Numbered from the stretch's first letter, positions 47,801 to 56,973 are shown. The stretch: 64,000 nt of DNA from JAGVSZ01 sp963747775 (GCA_963747775.1 CAVVGT010000014.1:186001-250000), one strand, 5' to 3'. Program-made: numbers and translations. Notes: a model not told the origin generated them from the sequence alone.

Positions 47801-47917
47801 CGGGAGCCGTACGCGCGACCGGAGCGCGGCGACGGTCTCCGCCTCGTCCGCGCGATACGCGCGCCCGATCGCCTGCCATAGCGGGGCGAGATCGGCAGTT
47901 GCGTCGGGAACGGCCAT
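44871..47917 (-). pseudogene. putA: Bifunctional proline dehydrogenase/P5C dehydrogenase PutA, one frame break
   Basis: PutA oxidises proline to P5C (FAD domain) and P5C/glutamate semialdehyde to glutamate (NAD domain). The N-terminal part from the ATG at 47917 contains the PRODH signature RLVKGAYWDTEIKAAQ and FATHNCHTVATVLE. Near 46268 the frame breaks; one missing A in an A run would restore MKTGAIAEASTADLDATVR. The aldehyde dehydrogenase domain then runs to 44871 with ISPWNFPLAIFTGQVSAALM, the Glu region AETGGINAMIVD and the nucleophile Cys in SAGQRCSAARLLL. About 1015 residues; the N-terminal DNA-binding domain of trifunctional PutA is absent. It lies 55 bp downstream of phhA. Confidence 0.86.
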
Positions 47918-47972
47918 AACGTTCGCCCCGAACCGCCGACGGGCAGTCCGGGTGGCCGAGATCTTAGACCCA

Positions 47973-48860
47973 CTACGGGGCGGTCGGCCGCACTGCCGCC
48001 GCGGGCAGGAGGACGTCGCCCGGCGCCGCTTGGTCGGTCGCGAACGACGGCAGCGTACGGACCCGTTCGTACACCGGCGTGAAGTCCGGCGCGGTGTCGG
48101 CGATGAGCTGCGCAAAGCTCCCGATTGCGAAGTAGGTGTCCTGGTAGCGGTCGATGTTGTACTCGGTGCGCAGCAGCCGCTCCAGGTCGAACGTCACTCT
48201 CCGCGGCCGCGGACTCTCGATCGAGTGCACCACTTCGCCGCCCGAGGACAGGATTCCCGCACCATAGATCCGCAGGCCCTGCGGCGTGGTCATCAAACCG
48301 AACTCCACGGTGTACCAGTAGAGCCGGGCCAGGTATTTCAGCGAGCCGAGTCGGCCCGCCTTCAGGCCGCCCTTGCCGTACGCCTCCATGTAATCGGCGT
48401 ACAGCGGGTCGAGAAGCAGCGGCACGTGGCCGAAAAAATCGTGGAAGACGTCGGGCTCGACGATGTAGTCGAATTCCGTCGGAGAACGCAGCCAGCGCGT
48501 GACCGGGAAGCGGCGGTTGGCAAGATGCGCGAAGAAGGCAAGGTCCGGAATCAGTCCCGGCACCGCGACGAGCTCCCAGTTTGTCGCGCGCCGCAGCTTG
48601 GCGGACGCCGCATCGAAGCGCGGGATCCCGTCGCCGGCGTCCAGTCGCGCGAGTCCGGCGAGATACTCGTCGCAGGCGTAGCCGGGAACGAGCCGCATCT
48701 GGCGTTCGTAGAGCCGGCGCCACAGCGCGTGCTCGTCCGCCGTGTACTCGTTCCAGCGTTGTGCGACGACGCAGTCGGCGCCCGCGCGCGAGTAATCGCC
48801 GCGGAGGGTCGGCTTCGGCGCGTTGCTGACGATCGTGTCGAGCACTCGGGTCTCCGTCAT
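47973..48860 (-). CDS. phhA: Phenylalanine 4-monooxygenase
   Basis: A 295-residue tetrahydropterin-dependent hydroxylase converting phenylalanine to tyrosine. The iron ligands are His140 and His145 in PDVFHDFFGHVPLL and Glu186 in YWYTVEFGLM, matching the numbering of the Chromobacterium enzyme closely. It is intact. It lies 23 bp downstream of hppD and 55 bp upstream of putA on the same strand, so the three probably form an operon. Its cofactor-recycling partner phhB is separate (42211-42504) and carries a stop codon. Confidence 0.95.
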   Translation of the reverse strand: MTETRVLDTIVSNAPKPTLRGDYSRAGADCVVAQRWNEYTADEHALWRRLYERQMRLVPGYACDEYLAGLARLDAGDGIPRFDAASAKLRRATNWELVAVPGLIPDLAFFAHLANRRFPVTRWLRSPTEFDYIVEPDVFHDFFGHVPLLLDPLYADYMEAYGKGGLKAGRLGSLKYLARLYWYTVEFGLMTTPQGLRIYGAGILSSGGEVVHSIESPRPRRVTFDLERLLRTEYNIDRYQDTYFAIGSFAQLIADTAPDFTPVYERVRTLPSFATDQAAPGDVLLPAAAVRPTAP

Positions 48861-48883
48861 TCCATTCGGCGCCGGAATGACGA

Positions 48884-50011
48884 CTAGGCGGCCGGCTTCA
48901 GCACGCCCCGCCGGATCTGGTCGAGCTCGATCGACTCGAACAGTGCGCGGAAGTTGCCCTCGCCGAAGCCCTCGTCACCCTTTCTCTGGATGATCTCGAA
49001 GAAGATCGGTCCGATCAGCGTCTTCGTGAAGATCTGCAGGAGGAGCCCTCGCCCGCCCGGGGACGTCGCGGCCCCGTCCCCGACATCGGGTCCGCCGTCG
49101 AGCAGAATGCGGCGCTTGCGCAGCTCGCCGATCGGCTCGCCGTGGCCCGGCAGGCGCTGATCGAGCATCTCGTAATAGGTGTCGGGCGTGTCGAGCAGCT
49201 CCACGCCACTTGCCGTCAATCGATCGACCGTGGCGTAGATGTCCGTCGTGCCGAGCGCGATGTGCTGGATGCCTTCGCCTTGGTAGGCCTCGAGGTACTC
49301 CTGGATCTGCGATCGGTCGTCGGAGCTCTCGTTGACCGGGATGCGGATCTTGCCGCACGGGCTGGTCATCGCTTTCGATTTCAGGCCGGTGAGCTTGCCC
49401 TCGATGTCGAAGTAGCGCACTTCGCGAAAGTTGAACAGGCGCTCGTAGAACTCGGCCCACTCCTTCATGCGGCCGCGGTGAACGTTGTGCGTGAGATGGT
49501 CGATGTAACCGAGCCCGGCGCCCTGCGGCGCGGGCGCCTTGCCGGCCCAGAAGGCCTCGAACCCGGGCAGCGGTTTGAAGTCGACGTCGTAGATCGTGTG
49601 GCCGTAGTCGTTATCCGGGTAGCGGTCGACCAGGTAGATGAGCGAGTCGCCGATGCCCTTGATGGCCGGGATGTTCAGCTCCATCGGTCCGGCGTGGCCT
49701 TCGACGCCCCATGCGCCGTTATCGAGCGCGCGCGCGTAAGCGGCCCGCGCATCCTTCACGCGGAAGGCGATTGCGCAAACGCTCGGGCCGTGGCGGCGCG
49801 CGAAGTTCTGCGCGAACGAGCGCGGCTCGGCGTTGATGATGAAATTGACGTCGCCCTGCTTGTAGAGCGTGACGTCCTTCTGGCGGTGCCTGGCCACCGC
49901 CTTGAAGCCCATCGCCTCGAACAGCCTTCCGAGGGCTTTAGGGTCGGGCGCAGCGTATTCGACGAACTCGAACCCGTCCGTGCCCATGGGGTTCGCCCAT
50001 AGATCGGTCAT
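48884..50011 (-). CDS. hppD: 4-hydroxyphenylpyruvate dioxygenase
   Basis: A 375-residue non-haem iron dioxygenase that turns 4-hydroxyphenylpyruvate into homogentisate. It has two vicinal-oxygen-chelate domains. Iron ligands fit IDHLTHNVHRG (His near 172), GEGIQHIALGT (His near 250) and IFFEIIQRKG (Glu near 339), the last two in the typical C-terminal context. AGGAG precedes the ATG at 50011. A TACAAT on the minus strand at 50047-50052 is a plausible -10. It leads the hppD-phhA-putA unit, read divergently from an Lrp-type regulator. Confidence 0.95.
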   Translation of the reverse strand: MTDLWANPMGTDGFEFVEYAAPDPKALGRLFEAMGFKAVARHRQKDVTLYKQGDVNFIINAEPRSFAQNFARRHGPSVCAIAFRVKDARAAYARALDNGAWGVEGHAGPMELNIPAIKGIGDSLIYLVDRYPDNDYGHTIYDVDFKPLPGFEAFWAGKAPAPQGAGLGYIDHLTHNVHRGRMKEWAEFYERLFNFREVRYFDIEGKLTGLKSKAMTSPCGKIRIPVNESSDDRSQIQEYLEAYQGEGIQHIALGTTDIYATVDRLTASGVELLDTPDTYYEMLDQRLPGHGEPIGELRKRRILLDGGPDVGDGAATSPGGRGLLLQIFTKTLIGPIFFEIIQRKGDEGFGEGNFRALFESIELDQIRRGVLKPAA

Positions 50012-50095
50012 GACACGCTCCTGGTGGCCGGTTCTAATGCGTGGGCATTGTAGGGACGCGGCCGCGCCATTTGGTTGCGAAGATGGCCCAATCCA

Positions 50096-50116
50096 GCTCG
50101 AGTCGAGCAATAATAT
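50096..50116 (+). promoter_or_regulatory. Dyad and -10-like box in the hppD/lrp divergent region
   Basis: GCTCG-AGT-CGAGC (50096-50108) is a short perfect dyad, followed directly by TAATAT (50111-50116), a good -10 hexamer for the lrp-type gene. A regulator bound at the dyad would cover this promoter and sits about 45 bases from the presumed hppD -10. It is a candidate Lrp/AsnC operator by position only. Confidence 0.4.
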
Positions 50117-50144
50117 GCCGAGAACAACTCGGATGGGGGTGGAA

Positions 50145-50624
50145 ATGCTAGCCACGACGCTCGATCGCACCGACCGCAAGATCCTCGACCTGCTGCAGCG
50201 CGATGGGCGGCTCTCGAACGTCGAGCTGGCCGAAAAGGTCGCGCTGAGTCCCAGCCCCTGTTTGCGACGGGTACGGGCGCTCGAAGTGGCGGGCGTCGTC
50301 AGGCAGTACGTCGCGCTGCTCGACCCGGCGAAAGTCGGGCTCGCGCTGCTCGCCTACGTGAACGTGAAGCTCGAGAAGCGCGGCAAGATGCCGATCGACG
50401 ACTTCAGCAAGGTCGTGCAGGCCTGGCCGGAAGTCGTGGCGTGCTACTCGATGACCGGCGACATGGACTATCTTCTGCGCGTGCAGGTCGAGGACCTCGA
50501 CCACTACACCCGCTTCATGATGGAGCGGCTGCTCAAGCAGGCCGGCGTGATCGACGTGAAATCCAACTTCGTTCTCGAACGCATCAAGGACACCACCGCG
50601 CTTCCCCTCACGCACCTCGGCTGA
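50145..50624 (+). CDS. Lrp/AsnC family transcriptional regulator
   Basis: A 159-residue regulator: an N-terminal helix-turn-helix (LDRTDRKILDLLQRDGRLSN then VELAEKVALSPSPCLRRVRA) and a C-terminal ligand-sensing RAM domain (VVACYSMTGDMDYLLRVQV). Such proteins sense amino acids. Divergent placement from hppD-phhA-putA makes it the likely local controller of aromatic amino-acid and proline use. The ATG at 50145 is preceded by a GGTGG site; an in-frame ATG at 50115 is possible. Confidence 0.92.
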   Translation: MLATTLDRTDRKILDLLQRDGRLSNVELAEKVALSPSPCLRRVRALEVAGVVRQYVALLDPAKVGLALLAYVNVKLEKRGKMPIDDFSKVVQAWPEVVACYSMTGDMDYLLRVQVEDLDHYTRFMMERLLKQAGVIDVKSNFVLERIKDTTALPLTHLG

Positions 50625-50626
50625 CC

Positions 50627-51178
50627 ATGCAGCGCTCCCGCCCCGCCGCGAAGCCGCGGCAGCACGCGCGGCGCCGGGCGGAGACGGCCGGCCGCAACGC
50701 GCCGCTGGCGCTCGAGCGCTTCGTCCCGTTCCGCATCGCGACGCTCGCCAACCTGCTCGCGCTCGGCGCCTCGAGACTCTATGCGCGGCGCTTCGGCCTC
50801 GCGATCCGCGAATGGCGGATTCTCGCGGTGCTCGGCGAGGGCCGGCCGCTCTCGGCGGTCGAAGTCGTGCGGCGCACCGCGATCGACAAGGGGCGGGTGA
50901 GCCGTGCGGTCGCGAGCCTGATGCGGCGCGGTCTCGTCACGCGCGAGGCGGACGCGTTCGACGCACGCCGCACGATGCTGCGCCTGAGCCGCAAGGGGCG
51001 GGCAACGTACCGCCGCATTGTCCCGCTCGCGGCGGCGCGCGAGCGCGCGCTGCTCGCGGCGCTCACCGCCCCGGAGCGCCGGCAGCTGGAGCGGCTCCTC
51101 GCGAAGCTGCACGAGCGCGCCGAGGCGCTGCTCGCGCAGCTCGGCGGCGCATCGGCCGGGGATGAGACGGACGAGTAG
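50627..51178 (+). CDS. MarR family transcriptional regulator
   Basis: A 183-residue winged-helix protein. A basic N-terminal tail (about 30 residues rich in Arg) precedes FRIATLANLLALGASRLYAR and the DNA-binding core WRILAVLGEGRPLSAVEVVR, with the recognition helix near IDKGRVSRAVASLMRRGLV and the wing FDARRTMLRLSRKGR. The start is two bases after the lrp stop, so the two regulators are co-transcribed. MarR proteins commonly respond to aromatic acids, which would suit this neighbourhood. It converges on livF. Confidence 0.9.
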   Translation: MQRSRPAAKPRQHARRRAETAGRNAPLALERFVPFRIATLANLLALGASRLYARRFGLAIREWRILAVLGEGRPLSAVEVVRRTAIDKGRVSRAVASLMRRGLVTREADAFDARRTMLRLSRKGRATYRRIVPLAAARERALLAALTAPERRQLERLLAKLHERAEALLAQLGGASAGDETDE

Positions 51179-51189
51179 GACCGGTCTCG

Positions 51190-51911
51190 CTACGAAATTT
51201 CAGTTGCCAGCCCGCCGCCGAGGAAGAGCTGCCCGATGCGGCGGTCGGCGAGGATCGCGCGCGCCTCGCCCGCCATGCGCGTGCGCCCGAGCTCGAGCAC
51301 GATGCCGAAATCGGAGATCTCGAGCGCGCGCTTGGCGTTCTGCTCGACCATCAGGATCGACATGCCCTTCGCGCGCAGGTCCTGCAGGATGGCGAAGGTC
51401 TCCTGCACCAGGCGCGGCGAGAGCCCGATCGAGGGCTCGTCGATCAGCATCAGCTTCGGATCGAGCAGCAGGCTGCGCGCGATCTCGAGCAGCTTCTGCT
51501 GGCCGCCGGAGAGCGTCGAGGCCTGCGCGGCGGCGCGCTCGCGCAGCATCGGGAAGCGGTCCATCACCGACTCGATGCGCGCCGCGACGTCGACGCCGGC
51601 CGCGCGCCGCCGTCGCGCCGAGCTCGAGGTTGTGGCGCACGCTCAGCTCGGGGAAGATGTTGCGCCCCTGCGGCACGTAGGAGATGCCGAGCTCGAGCAG
51701 CTTGCGCGGGCGTGAAGTTGGTCATCTCGCGCCCGTCGAACACGACGCGCCCGGCGCGCACCGGCAGCAGGCCGAACACGGTCTTGAACACGGTCGACTT
51801 GCCGGCGCCGTTCGGGCCGATGATGGTGGTGATCGCGCCGCGCGCGCGCCGCAGGCTGGTGCCGTTGAGGACGGTCAGCCCGCCGTAGCCGGCGACGACG
51901 TCCTCGAGCAC
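51190..51911 (-). pseudogene. livF: Branched-chain amino-acid ABC transporter ATPase LivF, frame broken
   Basis: The second ATPase of a branched-chain amino-acid importer. Walker A is GPNGAGKSTVFKTVFG, the signature is STLSGGQQKLLEIARSLLLD and Walker B is KLMLIDEPSIGLSP. The frame changes near 51707 and 51603 by what look like single extra bases. Repaired, it has about 237 residues from a GTG at 51911. It is the last gene of the livK-H-M-G-F set and converges on the MarR gene with an 11-bp gap. Confidence 0.78.
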
Positions 51912-51923
51912 GAGAATCGCGGC

Positions 51924-52683
51924 TCAGTCGCGCCAAGGTAGGCCTCGATGACCGCGGGGTTGCGCGCGGATCTCTCCGGCGTGCCCTCGGCGATGATGCG
52001 GCCCTCGGCGAGCACCAGGATGCGCGTGCACAGCGACATGACGAACTCCATGTTGTGCTCGATGACGACGAAGGTGGCGCGCTGCGTCCGCGTTGATCTC
52101 GCGCAGGCGCTCGCGCAGCCCCGCCAGCATGGTCGGGTTGACGCCGCCGGCGGGCTCGTCGAGCAGCACCAGGCGCGGCCCGGCCATGAACGCCATCGCC
52201 GACGTCGAGCAGCTTCTGCTGGCCGTAGCTCAGGCTCGCCGGCCTTCTCGTCGGCGAGCGCCGCGAGCCGGAAGAACTCGATCATCCGGTCGGCCGCGGC
52301 GCCGAGGCCCGGCGTCGCGCCGCCCGACCAGCCGCGACCACATCGAGCCCTGGTGCTCCTGCCCGGCGAGGATCAGGTTCTCGCGCACGGTGAGCTGCGG
52401 GAAGACCTGCAGCAGCTGGAAGGTGCGGCCGACGCCGAGCCGGTTGAGCTCGCAGGGCCGCATGCCGGTGATCGGCGCGCCCGTCGATGCGCACTTCGCC
52501 GGCCGAGGGCGGCAGCTGGCCGAGGATGCAGTTGAACAGCGTCGACTTGCCCGAGCCGTTCGGCCCGATCAGGCCGAGGATCTCGCCTTCGCGCACGTCG
52601 AAGGAGACGCCGTCGACGGCGCGGATGCCGCCGAAGGTCTTCGCCAGGTCGCGCACCTCGAGGACCGCGCTCACGGGATTCAT
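51924..52683 (-). pseudogene. livG: Branched-chain amino-acid ABC transporter ATPase LivG, frame broken
   Basis: The first ATPase of the importer. The ATG at 52683 overlaps the livM stop (ATGA). Walker A is GPNGSGKSTLFNCILG, then GVGRTFQLLQVFPQLTVREN; the signature LSYGQQKLLDVAMAF and Walker B RLVLLDEPAGGVNP are recovered only after removing extra bases near 52479, 52318, 52234, 52201 and 52089. The end (EGTPERSARNPAVIEAYLG) is near 51930, but its exact stop is uncertain. Confidence 0.75.
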
Positions 52684-53610
52684 CGCTTCCTGCAAACCGC
52701 TCGGCGAGCCCGAGCAGCCCCGACGGGCAGAACGCCATCAGCACCATCACCGCGATCGCGTAGAAGATCAGGTAGAGCCCCTCGCTGCCGAAGCGCATCC
52801 ACTCGGGCAGCAGCACCGAGACCGCCGCGCCGAGGAACGGGCCGAGGAAGTAGCCCGAGCCGCCGACCATCACCATCAGCAGCAGGTTCAGCGACAGGTT
52901 GAGGTTGAACGCGGTCGGCTCGATGAACTGGACCAGCGGCGCGTACAGCACGCCCGGCGATGCCGCCGAGCGCCGAGCCGATGGCGAACGCCATCAGCGT
53001 GTAGCGCCGCGTGTCGACGCCGAGCGAGTCGGCGCGGATCGCGTTCTCGCGCAGCGCGGTGAAGGCGCGGCCCCACGGCGAGCGCACCAGCCACCAGGTC
53101 GCCGCGCGAGACCAGCGCGAGGATGCCGAGGCAGAAGAAGTAGAAGTCGACCGGCCCCTTGGTCGACCAGCCGAGCAGCGTCGGCCGCGGGATGCCGGAG
53201 ATGCCGTAGACGCCCTTGGTCAGCCATTCCTCGTTGCGCAGCACGAGGAACACGAGCGTCGCGAACGAAAGCGTGACGAAGGCGAGGTAGTGGTGCTGCA
53301 CGCGCAGCGCCGGGTAGCCGAGCAGCCAGCCGATCGCGAGGCATGAGCGCGATCGCCAGCAGGAACGCGGACCACAGCGGCCAGCCCTGCGTGGTGAGCA
53401 GCGCCGCGGCGTAGGCGCCGATGCCGACGAACGAGCCCTGCGCGAGCGAGATCTGCCCGGCGTAGCCGAGCGTGAGGTTGAGGCCGATCGCGGCGATCGT
53501 CATCACCGACCCACAGGCTGAGCAGGTAGATGCCGTAGGGCTTCAGGCCGAAGGGCGCGGCGACACAGCACGATCGAGCAGCAGCGGCGAGAGCAGCGAG
53601 CCTTCTTCAT
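52680..53610 (-). pseudogene. livM: Branched-chain amino-acid ABC permease LivM, frame broken
   Basis: A membrane permease of the importer, about 310 residues after repair. From the ATG at 53610, which overlaps the livH stop, the pieces read FGLKPYGIYLLSLW, IGLNLTLGYAGQISLAQGSF, LAFVTLSFATLVFLVLRNEE, GRAFTALRENAIRADSLGVD (the ATPase-contact EAA-like loop) and FNLNLSLNLLLMVMVGGSGY. Breaks are near 53577, 53566, 53508, 53340, 53104, 52952 and 52690. Confidence 0.75.
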
Positions 53611-54489
53611 ACCGTGCGCTCCTCGGCGCGGCCGAGCAGCCCCTGCGGCCGCCAGAGGATCACCGCGATCAGCAGGAACAGCGGGATCGCGGCGCGGTAC
53701 TGCGCCGACCAGTACGCGGCGACGAAGTTGTCGATCACGCCGAGCAGCACGCCGCCGACGATCGCGCCGCGCACCTGGTTGAAGCCGCCGACGATGGCGG
53801 CGACGAACGCGGCGAGCCCGAGCAGTCTCGCCATTGGTGAACTTGGCGAGGTAGATCGGGCTGACCAGGAACGAAGCGAGCGCCACCAGCGCGGCGTTGA
53901 TGAGGAACGTGTAGAGGATCATGCGCTCGACCGGGATGCCGAGCACGCGCGCGAGCAGCGGGTTCTGCGCGGTGGCCTGCATCTGCCGGCCGGTGCGCGT
54001 GGCGCCGAGGAAGTACTGCAGCAGCGCGACCGCGACGACGCGCCACCGCGATGATCACCAGGCTCTGCGCCGAGATGACCGCGCCGCCGATCGAGAGGTT
54101 GGTCGTCGGCCAGACGCCGGGGAACGCCTGCGCCTCGGCGGCGTAGAACTCCTTGACGCCCTCCTTCATGAGGATGGCGAGGCCCGAGGGTCGAGATCAC
54201 CAGCGGCAGCACGCCGTGGCGCAGGATCGGGTCGACCACCAGCCGCTTGAACAGCAGCCCGAGCACGAGCAGCGCCACGAGCGAAGCCGACCAGCAGCGC
54301 CAGCGGGAAGGACAGGCCGCCGAACTTCATCGCCGCCAGCACGAAGAACGCCGGCAGCATGACGAACTCGCCCTGCGCGAAGTTGATCGTCTGCGAGGTC
54401 TGCCACAGCAGCACGAAGCCGACCGCGACGAGCGCGTAGATGCCGCCGGTCGCGATCCCCGCGACCGCGAGCTGCAGGAAGTCGGCCAG
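53607..54489 (-). pseudogene. livH: Branched-chain amino-acid ABC permease LivH, frame broken
   Basis: A membrane permease of the importer. The N-terminal part reads LADFLQLAVAGIATGGIYAL, then LLWQTSQTINFAQGEFVMLP, the LivH hallmark. Later pieces include MQATAQNPLLARVLGIPVER and RLLGLAAFVAAIVGGFNQVR. Breaks are near 54285, 54188, 54043 and 53836. No ATG or GTG start is visible in the right frame before LADFLQ, so the start codon may itself be damaged; I set the edge at the CTG. The stop overlaps livM. Confidence 0.72.
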
Positions 54490-54502
54490 GCTCTGCCGGA
54501 GG

Positions 54503-55659
54503 CTACTTGCCCAGCTTGGGCAGGATCTCGACGACCTTCTGCTTGCCGTCGACCACCTCGACCAGGAAGCTGATGCGGTCGATGTCGCCCTTCGCGTCCC
54601 AGGTCGCCTCCATCAGGATGCCCGGCTCCTGCTCCGGCGTGATGGTCAGGCCGTGCATCGGTCTTCGCGAGCGCCTTGCTGTCGAACTTGCCCAGCTTCT
54701 CGGTGGCGTGCTTGACCGCGTAGACCGCGGTGTAGCCCTTGATGCCGTTGTGGTCGGGCAGGTACTTGAAGCGCTTCTGGAACTTGTCGCGGAACTCCTG
54801 CACCGCCGGGATCGGCGCGTCGGCGGTGAGGCCGACGTGCCCCTTCACGCCGTTGGCCGTGTCGCCGGCGAGGTCGATCACCTTCTGGCTGATGCACGTT
54901 GGTCTCGCCGATGATCGGCGTCTTGACGCCCTGCTTGCGCGCCTCGCGCAGCACGCGCGCGCACTCCTCCTCGTTGGTGTAGACGAAGATCGCGTCCGCG
55001 TTCGCCGACTTGAGCTTGACGATGTCGGCGGCGAAGTCCACCTGCCCCGACTCGGTCGAGACGTCGGCGACGATCTTGATGTTGCGCGCCGCCATCTCCT
55101 TGAAGAAGACGTCGCGCCCGCCCTTGCCGTAGTCGTTGTTCACCCACAGGAACGCCACCGTCTTCGCCTTGATGCCGTCGGCCACGAAGATCGCCATCTT
55201 CGGCATGCTCATCTGCTGGCCGAACGAGGTGCGGAAGATGTAGTCGTTGCCCATCTGCGTGATCTCGGCGGCCTCCGCGCCGGTGAACTGCGGGATCTCG
55301 GCCTGCTGGGCGAGCACCATGTTCACCTTCACCGAGCCGGAGAACACCGGGCCGAGGATCACGTAGGGATTGCCGTCGATCGCCTTCTGCACCTGGGCGC
55401 GCGAGACGCCCGGGTTGGTCTGCGTGTCGCTCACCGGCGCGTTGATCTTGCGCCCGAGGATGCCGCCCTTCGCGTTGATCTCGTCGATCGCCATCAGCGC
55501 GCCGTCGCGGAAGTTGGTGCCCGACACCGCGCCCGAGCCCGACACCTCGATCACGATCGGCATGAACACCGTCTGCTGCGCCTGCGCCGTGCCCGCGGTG
55601 ACGGCGAGGCCGGCGCCGAGGGCTGCGGCAAGGGCTGCGACACGAATTCTCTTGTTCAC
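54503..55659 (-). pseudogene. livK: Branched-chain amino-acid binding protein LivK, two frame breaks
   Basis: The periplasmic receptor of the importer, about 384 residues. The GTG at 55659 follows AGGAGGAGGAG, and the signal peptide MNKRIRVAALAAALGAGLAV ends near AQAQQTV. The first 250 residues are clean (FMPIVIEVSGSGAVSGTNFR, then IGETN). Extra bases near 54898 and 54658 split the end (AGDTANGVKGHVGLTADAPI, then ITPEQEPGILMEATWDAKGD). The stop is at 54503-54505, 14 bp before livH. Confidence 0.8.
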
Positions 55660-55705
55660 CGGCTCCTCCTCCTGACTGTAGGTCTGAGGGACGAAAGCTT
55701 ACCCG

Positions 55706-56554
55706 TCATTTCCCGGTCTTTGCACGGATGTCGAGTTCGATTATCGCCCGCAGCTCCGGGGTAACCCGCGGTGTGGCCCCGAACCACTTCCGGAACCCGA
55801 ACCCCGCCTGCTGGAGCAGCATGCCGAGGCCGTCGACTACCCGATGGCCGCGCGCGCGGGCCGCCGCGAGCAGGCCCGTTTCCAGCGGCACGTAGACGAC
55901 GTCGTACACGACGGCGCTCGGCTTGAGGGAGGCGATGTCCACCTCAAGCGGGGGCTTGCCCACCATGCCGAGCGAGGTGCAGTTCACCAGCAGGTCCGCG
56001 TCCGGCAGCAGCTCGGGGAGCGCGTCGTACCCGAGGCCGCTGACGCGCGGGCCGAAGTCGGCCGCGAGGCTGCGTGCGCGCTCTATCGTGCGATTTGCGA
56101 CGCGCACCGTGAGGCCGCGCGTCGCGAGCGCGTAAGCGGCGGAGCGCGCCGCACCCCCGGCGCCGAGGATCACCGCGCGGCCATCCGGAACGTCCCATCC
56201 CGGCGCACGATCGTCGAGGTTCGCGATGAAGCCGTGGGTGTCCGAGTTCCCGCCCATCAGTCGGCCCTTCTCGAGCCAGAGGGTGTTGACCGCGCCGACC
56301 GCATCGGACGCCTCGTCGCGCTGGTCGACGAGGCGGAAGGCGGCTTCCTTGTGCGGTACGGTCACGTTGCCACCGACGTAGCCGTTCGCGGCGAGGTGCG
56401 TGACGAAGTCGGGGAACGCTTCGGGCGTGAGGTCCTTCAGCTCGTAGGCCCCGTGGATGCCGAGCGTGCGGAGCCAGTAGCCGTGGATCATCGGCGAGCG
56501 CGAATGGGACACCGGATGGCCCATCACGCACGCCTTGGGAAGTGCGGCGGTCAT
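55706..56554 (-). CDS. aroE: Shikimate dehydrogenase
   Basis: A 282-residue NADPH-dependent enzyme reducing 3-dehydroshikimate in aromatic amino-acid synthesis. The substrate site SHSRSPMIHGYWL, the catalytic Lys in GGNVTVPHKEAAF, the Asp in MGGNSDTHGF and the cofactor motif ILGAGGAARSAAYAL are all intact. It is followed 13 bp upstream in sequence by a NIPSNAP gene on the same strand. A second class such as YdiB or a quinate dehydrogenase is possible; the motifs fit either. Confidence 0.9.
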   Translation of the reverse strand: MTAALPKACVMGHPVSHSRSPMIHGYWLRTLGIHGAYELKDLTPEAFPDFVTHLAANGYVGGNVTVPHKEAAFRLVDQRDEASDAVGAVNTLWLEKGRLMGGNSDTHGFIANLDDRAPGWDVPDGRAVILGAGGAARSAAYALATRGLTVRVANRTIERARSLAADFGPRVSGLGYDALPELLPDADLLVNCTSLGMVGKPPLEVDIASLKPSAVVYDVVYVPLETGLLAAARARGHRVVDGLGMLLQQAGFGFRKWFGATPRVTPELRAIIELDIRAKTGK

Positions 56555-56567
56555 TCTCGGCTTCCGG

Positions 56568-56885
56568 CTACAGCGGCGAGAACGACGTCGACTTGAGGAT
56601 GCGGCATTCCTGGTTCTGGTGCGCGCCGAGCTCGCGGCTGCGCTTCAGATAGTCCTGGAAGGCGGGATCGGCCATCAGCGCGTCGCGCTTGGCCTCGCGG
56701 TCCGCTTGGCTCGCGTACTTCCAGACGTGCACGACCTGGTTCAGCGGCCCGACCTCGGTGGTTGCGTACAGCACGGGCTCGCCGCAGTGCTTCACCTGGG
56801 TCGCGTGGCCGTGCTGCTCGTAGAGCTTCAGCCAGTCGGCGAACTTGCTGTTGTGCAGCGTGTAGATGCGCAGATCGAAGATCAT
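56568..56885 (-). CDS. NIPSNAP family protein
   Basis: A 105-residue dimeric alpha/beta-barrel protein. IFDLRIYTLHNSKFADWLKL and VVHVWKYASQADREAKRDAL are characteristic of NIPSNAP. The family's biochemical role is unknown; bacterial members often lie in catabolic clusters. It is 13 bp upstream of aroE in the direction of transcription and may share its message. Confidence 0.88.
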   Translation of the reverse strand: MIFDLRIYTLHNSKFADWLKLYEQHGHATQVKHCGEPVLYATTEVGPLNQVVHVWKYASQADREAKRDALMADPAFQDYLKRSRELGAHQNQECRILKSTSFSPL

Positions 56886-56973
56886 GCCGGCCCCTCCGCA
56901 AAGCGCGCAGTCTACGCGGCGCGCGCGTGGAGTCTAGACGCAGCGCGCGGCGCCGGGCGGGCGCGGTTTGCTG

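Noticed and set aside
51603..54898. Programmed ribosomal frameshifting in the liv operon
   Set aside because: There are far too many changes, at non-slippery GC sites, and all five proteins need them; sequence error explains this better.
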